This document shows, one piece after another, positions 1 through 3,851 of a stretch of 6,484 bases of DNA. Within the stretch, counting starts at the first letter, position 1. Each line of letters opens with the position of its first letter. The notes beneath the pieces were generated by a model. The model worked only from the letters and a program-made list of their open reading frames with translations, was not told the DNA's origin and searched no databases. The DNA lies in contig QNDJ01000101.1 of assembly GCA_003644825.1 (NCBI GenBank), positions 1 to 6,484 of the forward strand. Direction: 5' to 3'. The stretch comes from Candidatus Zhuqueibacterota bacterium (GTDB taxonomy: Bacteria; SM23-31; B21-G16). The translations under genes were made by a program, and so were the position numbers.

Positions 1-2
1 AA

Positions 3-31
3 TTGACATTATATTTTAACTTTTTTATATT
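3..31 (+). promoter_or_regulatory. Probable sigma-70-type promoter for thiD-mutS
   Basis: A perfect -35 hexamer TTGACA lies at 3-8. A 17-base spacer follows, then a -10-like hexamer TATATT at 26-31, which matches TATAAT at five of six positions. With standard spacing, transcription would begin near base 38, giving a leader of under 30 bases before the thiD start at 65. The optimal spacing and perfect -35 make this more than chance AT-richness, but TATATT alone is common in such DNA. The region upstream of base 1 is outside the window, so an UP element or an upstream gene in the same operon cannot be assessed. Confidence 0.6.
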
Positions 32-64
32 TTAAATGCAAAATAAAAATTTAAAAACTTTCTT

Positions 65-838
65 ATGAATACATTATTGAGCATTGCAGGTTCAGATGTA
101 AGTTGTGGGGCAGGTATACAGGCTGATTTAAAAACAGCATCATATTTTGGAATTTATTGTTTGACCGTGGTAACTGCTATTACTGCTCAGAATTCCCTTG
201 GTGTTGAGAATGTTTTCCCATTGCAACCAATTCAGGTTAAAAATCAGCTTGAAGTCATTTTAAAAGATATAAGACCGAATGTCGTTAAGATAGGGATGGT
301 GTCCAGTGATGAAATACTTTATGTAATAAGTAAAGTAATAAATGATTTTAAACTTGACACGATCATTTGTGACCCGATAATTTTCTCAAAAAATGGTGTT
401 TCTCTTTTAGATGAAAATGGTGTTGATTTTCTTGTTAATGAATTTCTTAAAGATGTTTATTTGCTTTTACCAAATATAAATGAATCACATCTATTGACAG
501 GTGTAGATGTGGATGATGAATTATCTATGAAAGAAGCATGTAGAATTCTTTATCAAAAAGGGGCAAAAAATGTTCTAATTAAAGGTGGTCACTTAAATGG
601 CATTCCTATGGATATACTTTATAATGGAGAGAATTTTTATAAATTTGAGACCGAGAGAGTTGAAGGAGTAACGGTTCATGGAACAGGATGTATATTTTCT
701 TCAGCTATTGCCTCTGGACTTGCAAAGGGAGATGATTTGGTTTCCTCAATTCGAACAGCAAAAAAGTTTATTTATAAAGGAATTCTAAATTCGTTTAAGG
801 TTGGAAAAGGTTATAGTTTTTTTAATCATTTTATTTAG
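65..838 (+). CDS. thiD: ThiD: hydroxymethylpyrimidine / phosphomethylpyrimidine kinase
   Basis: This cytosolic enzyme of the ribokinase-like fold phosphorylates 4-amino-5-hydroxymethyl-2-methylpyrimidine (HMP) to HMP-P and then HMP-PP, the pyrimidine half used for thiamine phosphate synthesis. The 257-residue product is close to the usual family length of about 260-270. Visible motifs are the N-terminal glycine-rich signature IAGSDVSCGAGIQADLK (7-23), TAQN (40-43, with the substrate-contacting Gln at 42), KIGM (75-78), DPII (103-106), LPNINE (135-140), IKGGH (172-176) and the anion-hole signature HGTGC (205-209). The C-terminal VGKGYSFFNHF resembles the family's VGHG...HHF ending. The N-terminal loop reads DVSCG where DPSGG is most usual, so Val12 and Cys14 are substitutions in a substrate-binding loop. 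The ATG at 65 aligns with the normal family N-terminus but has no Shine-Dalgarno sequence before it. mutS follows after 9 bases. A pyridoxine-kinase side activity is known in relatives and cannot be excluded. Confidence 0.95.
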   Translation: MNTLLSIAGSDVSCGAGIQADLKTASYFGIYCLTVVTAITAQNSLGVENVFPLQPIQVKNQLEVILKDIRPNVVKIGMVSSDEILYVISKVINDFKLDTIICDPIIFSKNGVSLLDENGVDFLVNEFLKDVYLLLPNINESHLLTGVDVDDELSMKEACRILYQKGAKNVLIKGGHLNGIPMDILYNGENFYKFETERVEGVTVHGTGCIFSSAIASGLAKGDDLVSSIRTAKKFIYKGILNSFKVGKGYSFFNHFI

Positions 839-847
839 AATTTTGTT

Positions 848-3472
848 ATGACAAAAACACCATTAATGGAACAATATTTCAGGATAAAAAGCCTTCATAA
901 AGAGGCTATATTATTTTTCAGGATGGGTGATTTTTATGAGATGTTTTACGATGATGCCAGGATTGCTTCAAAAGTTCTTGGATTAACATTAACGACCCGT
1001 TCTCATGGAAAAGCAGCAAATGTTCCTCTTGCAGGTTTTCCTCATCACAGCCTGGAGATATATTTGAACAAGATGCTGAAAAGCGGTTATAAGGTTGCAA
1101 TATGTGAGCAGGTTGAGGACCCCAAAAAAGCAAAAGGTATTGTTAAGCGAGCTGTTGTGGAAACAATTTCTCCTGGAACTGCTTTTTCGGATAAGTTGTT
1201 GGATGTAAAGTCTAATAATTATCTTTTTTCTCTCTTTTTTTCTGATGGAGTAGCAGGTTTTTCAGCTGTAGACATTTCGACGGGTGAATTTCTGGTTTCT
1301 GAAGGTATGGAAAATGAAGTTATTGAACAGATTAATATATTTAATCCTTCTGAAATTCTCATTTCAGAATCCCAGGATAATTATTTAAGTGAAAAATTAA
1401 AGGGAAATTTAAATATTTTTAAAACAGTTATTGAAGATTATCCTTTTTCTTATGATTATGCATATAATAGTCTGAAGAATCATTTTAAAACGACTTCTCT
1501 GAAAGGATTTGGTATTGAGGAATTAAGATGTGGAATATCTGCTGCTGGGGGAATTCTGGAATATTTAAAGAAAAGTCAGGTCGAGAATCTTGCTCACATT
1601 AAGAGTATAAAGGTTCATCATATAACTAAATATATGATTCTTGATTCTTCTACAAGAAGAAATCTTGAGTTAATAACTCCTATGAGCAATAGTGTTAATA
1701 AAGAAGGGACGCTCATTTCTATTATTGATAAAACTTTAACTCCAATGGGTGGAAGGAAACTTAAAAAATGGTTACTAACACCCTTGAAAAATATTAAAGA
1801 AATTGAAAAACGCCTGAAAAGTGTTGATGAACTATTTAAAAACAGGAATTCAAGAAAAGAAGTTGGTAAAATACTTTATGAAATTTCGGACATAGAAAGA
1901 ATAATTGCCAAAATAAGCTCTAATAAGGCTAACGCCAGAGATTTAATAGGGTTGAAAAAAAGTCTTATTCAGATTCCTCTTTTAAAGAGAGCTCTGAACC
2001 GGGAAAGAGCTTTTTATACAGGAATTGCTGTCAGGAAATTGAACGATCTGAAAAGAGTGGTAAATGAAATTGATAAAAGTATTGTTGAAAATCCTCCTAC
2101 AGCTATTACTGAAGGGGGTATTATAAAGGAAGGTTATAATAAAGAACTTGATGATTTAAGGAAACTTGCTTATTCTGGGAAAAAGTGGATTAATAACCTT
2201 CAAAATCTTGAAAGGAAAAGAACAGGTATTCCAAGCCTTAAAGTTAGTTATAACAAAGTATTTGGTTATTATATTGAGGTAACGAAACCTCATTTATCCA
2301 AAGTTCCGGAAAATTATATAAGAAAACAGACTCTTGTTAATGCTGAAAGATTTATAACTCCAGAATTAAAAGAGTATGAGGAAAAAGTATTAAATGCTGA
2401 AGAAAAAATTAATTCACTCGAGTATGAGATATTTCAGAGTATCAGAAAAAAAATTATGAAGGAAATTACCTCAATACAGAAAAATGCTGATATAATTTCG
2501 GAGATTGATGTAATAAGAAGTTTTGCTGAAGTATCTGAAGAAAATAATTATGTAAGACCAAAATTAACGAATGAGAGTTTAATTTATATAAAGGATGGAC
2601 GACATCCGGTTGTTGAGAAAATGCTACCGCCGGGTGAACAATTTATACCTAATGACCTTGTTTTAAAGAGGAGAGATGAACAGATACATATTATTACAGG
2701 TCCCAATATGGCAGGGAAATCAACTTTTCTAAGACAGGTTGGATTGATAGTTCTTCTTGCACAAATTGGTTCATTTGTTCCTGCTTCTGAAGCTAAAATA
2801 GGTATTGTAGATAGAATTTTTACAAGAGTAGGTGCTTCTGATAATCTTGCCAGAGGAGAAAGCACTTTTCTTGTAGAGATGAATGAACTGGCAAATATTT
2901 TACATAATGCTACCCCAAAGAGTTTAATACTTCTTGATGAAATAGGAAGAGGCACAAGTACTTTTGATGGTCTTTCTATAGCCTGGGCGACTGCAGAATT
3001 TATTCATAATAATCCTAAAATATCTGCAATGACTCTTTTTGCCACTCATTATCATGAGTTAACTGAACTGGAGAGATTATATTCAGGGATTAAGAATTAT
3101 AATGTTACTGTAAAAGAATGGGGTGATTCCGTGATTTTTTTGAGAAAAATTGAAAGAGGAGGATGTGACCACAGCTATGGAATACAGGTTGCAAGAATGG
3201 CAGGAGTTCCACCAGAAGTTATTGAAAGATCCAAGGAAATTTTATCTAACCTTGAGGCGAACGAATTAACTCCTGACCATTTCCCTAAACTGGCTTTAAA
3301 AAAAAGAAAAGATAGCTATAAGGAAAATCCTTTTCAGATAAATATCTTTACTATGGAGAAAGGTGATTTAGAGAAAGAATTAGAAAAAATTAATCCAGAT
3401 AAACTTACCCCTCTTGAAGCTCTTGAAAAAATATATAAATTAAAAAAAATGTGTGAAGGGGAAAATTCTTGA
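848..3472 (+). CDS. mutS: MutS: DNA mismatch repair ATPase
   Basis: MutS dimers scan DNA, bind mispairs and small loops, and on ATP exchange become sliding clamps that recruit MutL. The 874-residue product matches the MutS1 class (E. coli 853). The mismatch-recognition domain (about 1-115) has the Phe-X-Glu motif in GDFYEMF, with Phe29 wedging at the mismatch and Glu31. Connector, lever and clamp regions follow (about 125-565), including FGYYIEVTK (472-480). The ATPase domain has Walker A GPNMAGKST (618-626), the signature LARGESTFLVEMNE (667-680), Walker B LILLDEIGRGT (693-703, Asp697-Glu698) and FATHYHEL (731-738). DHSYGIQVARMAGVP (774-788) starts the dimerisation helices. The tail has QINIF (830-834), which resembles a beta-clamp-binding motif, and a conserved-looking end LTPLEALEKIYKLKK (853-867). 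The ATG matches the family N-terminus (TPLMEQY). There is no Shine-Dalgarno sequence, so translation may be coupled to thiD, 9 bases upstream. mutL is not in the window. Confidence 0.98.
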   Translation: MTKTPLMEQYFRIKSLHKEAILFFRMGDFYEMFYDDARIASKVLGLTLTTRSHGKAANVPLAGFPHHSLEIYLNKMLKSGYKVAICEQVEDPKKAKGIVKRAVVETISPGTAFSDKLLDVKSNNYLFSLFFSDGVAGFSAVDISTGEFLVSEGMENEVIEQINIFNPSEILISESQDNYLSEKLKGNLNIFKTVIEDYPFSYDYAYNSLKNHFKTTSLKGFGIEELRCGISAAGGILEYLKKSQVENLAHIKSIKVHHITKYMILDSSTRRNLELITPMSNSVNKEGTLISIIDKTLTPMGGRKLKKWLLTPLKNIKEIEKRLKSVDELFKNRNSRKEVGKILYEISDIERIIAKISSNKANARDLIGLKKSLIQIPLLKRALNRERAFYTGIAVRKLNDLKRVVNEIDKSIVENPPTAITEGGIIKEGYNKELDDLRKLAYSGKKWINNLQNLERKRTGIPSLKVSYNKVFGYYIEVTKPHLSKVPENYIRKQTLVNAERFITPELKEYEEKVLNAEEKINSLEYEIFQSIRKKIMKEITSIQKNADIISEIDVIRSFAEVSEENNYVRPKLTNESLIYIKDGRHPVVEKMLPPGEQFIPNDLVLKRRDEQIHIITGPNMAGKSTFLRQVGLIVLLAQIGSFVPASEAKIGIVDRIFTRVGASDNLARGESTFLVEMNELANILHNATPKSLILLDEIGRGTSTFDGLSIAWATAEFIHNNPKISAMTLFATHYHELTELERLYSGIKNYNVTVKEWGDSVIFLRKIERGGCDHSYGIQVARMAGVPPEVIERSKEILSNLEANELTPDHFPKLALKKRKDSYKENPFQINIFTMEKGDLEKELEKINPDKLTPLEALEKIYKLKKMCEGENS
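3335..3349 (+). other. Putative sliding-clamp (beta) binding motif in the MutS tail
   Basis: These bases encode Gln-Ile-Asn-Ile-Phe, residues 830-834 of MutS. Bacterial clamp-binding peptides follow a QLxLF-like pattern, and E. coli MutS carries such a motif at the equivalent place, between the ATPase/dimerisation core and the terminal helices. Here Gln at position 1 and Phe at position 5 are kept and Ile replaces both Leu residues, a conservative change. The position in an otherwise weakly conserved, Lys/Glu-rich linker supports function. This is inference from motif and location only. Confidence 0.55.
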
Positions 3473-3489
3473 CGATTTTATTTATAACG

Positions 3490-3534
3490 GGGGAAAATCC
3501 TTCCTTCTGGAATTTCTGATAATTCTCCTTTTTT
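3490..3534 (+). terminator. Possible weak intrinsic terminator after mutS
   Basis: Eighteen bases after the mutS stop codon, GGGGAA (3490-3495) can pair with TTCTCC (3523-3528), with one G-U pair, and a run of six T follows directly at 3529-3534. The loop is long and contains a competing small stem, GAATT (3510-3514) with AATTC (3521-3525). Position and T-run fit an end-of-operon terminator. The stem is short and imperfect, so confidence is limited. Confidence 0.35.
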
Positions 3535-3774
3535 AAATATTTTCAGCACAGGTTAAGTTGTACATTAGATAACATTGTTTTTTATACTACCAGATGGCAT
3601 AAACTTTGCAATTATAAAAAAAGAACTAGTGTTCTGTAAAAAGATTTAATTTTAAAACTTTCAATATTTTATTCCAATTAATTCAGGCTAAATCAATGTT
3701 TCTGAAGGTAAAAAAAATAATTTTTCCTTTAAAGTTTTCAAAAAAGGTGTCGATATTGAAAATAAGCTGTTCCA

Positions 3775-3803
3775 TAATTTTGGGGGTGAAATAGGTATAT
3801 ACT
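3775..3803 (+). promoter_or_regulatory. Weak promoter candidates upstream of the repeat-protein gene
   Basis: Two alternatives are visible. TAATTTTG at 3775-3782 matches the Bacteroidetes -7 consensus TAnnTTTG exactly, but the expected upstream TTTG is only approximated by ATTG at 3755-3758, with a short spacer. TATACT at 3798-3803 matches a sigma-70 -10 box at five of six positions but has no good -35 at 16-18 bases. Either would give a start within roughly 70 bases of the gene. In DNA this AT-rich both may be chance. Confidence 0.22.
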
Positions 3804-3837
3804 GCATAAAGTAATGAAGAAAAAAAACAAAAATCAT

Positions 3838-3851
3838 AAAAGGAGTAGGAT
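3838..3851 (+). promoter_or_regulatory. Strong Shine-Dalgarno site for the repeat-protein gene
   Basis: AAAGGAG at 3838-3844 (core AGGAG 3841-3845) lies six bases before the ATG at 3852, which is close to ideal spacing. It settles the choice of 3852 over the in-frame ATG codons at residues 6 and 7 of the same protein. Neither thiD nor mutS has a comparable site. Confidence 0.8.

Larger units (their letters stand above)
3473..3851. other. Non-coding gap between mutS and the repeat-protein gene
   Basis: This 379-base stretch is strongly AT-rich with many A and T runs and holds no convincing gene. The longest plausible + strand frame I followed encodes only 32 residues (start 3696, stop codon 3792-3794), with no ribosome binding site and no recognisable sequence. 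The gap contains a possible weak terminator near its left end, small inverted repeats (AGAAC 3622-3626 with GTTCT 3631-3635; CCTTT 3726-3730 with AAAGG 3743-3747), promoter-like hexamers, and a ribosome binding site at the right end. I see no tRNA, riboswitch core or CRISPR repeat. Its length suggests that the downstream gene has its own promoter. Confidence 0.7.

Noticed and set aside
918-1133. Minus-strand open frame of 71 codons inside mutS
   Set aside because: It lies antisense to the conserved MutS mismatch-recognition domain, its product resembles nothing known, and it has no ribosome binding site. It is a shadow of mutS.
2584-2955. Minus-strand open frame of 123 codons inside mutS
   Set aside because: It is antisense to the MutS ATPase domain, where conserved codons on the + strand keep the opposite strand open by chance.
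3558-3588. TTGTAC ... TATACT promoter-like pair in the gap
   Set aside because: The spacer is 19 bases and the -35 matches poorly, so it is not distinguishable from background.
3613-3635. AGAAC/GTTCT inverted repeat next to an A run, which would act as a terminator on the minus strand
   Set aside because: The stem is only five base pairs and AT-rich, and no minus-strand gene lies upstream of it to be terminated.
3696-3794. Plus-strand frame of 32 codons in the intergenic gap
   Set aside because: It is a short Lys/Ile-rich product with no ribosome binding site and no similarity I recognise. Such a frame is expected by chance in DNA this AT-rich.
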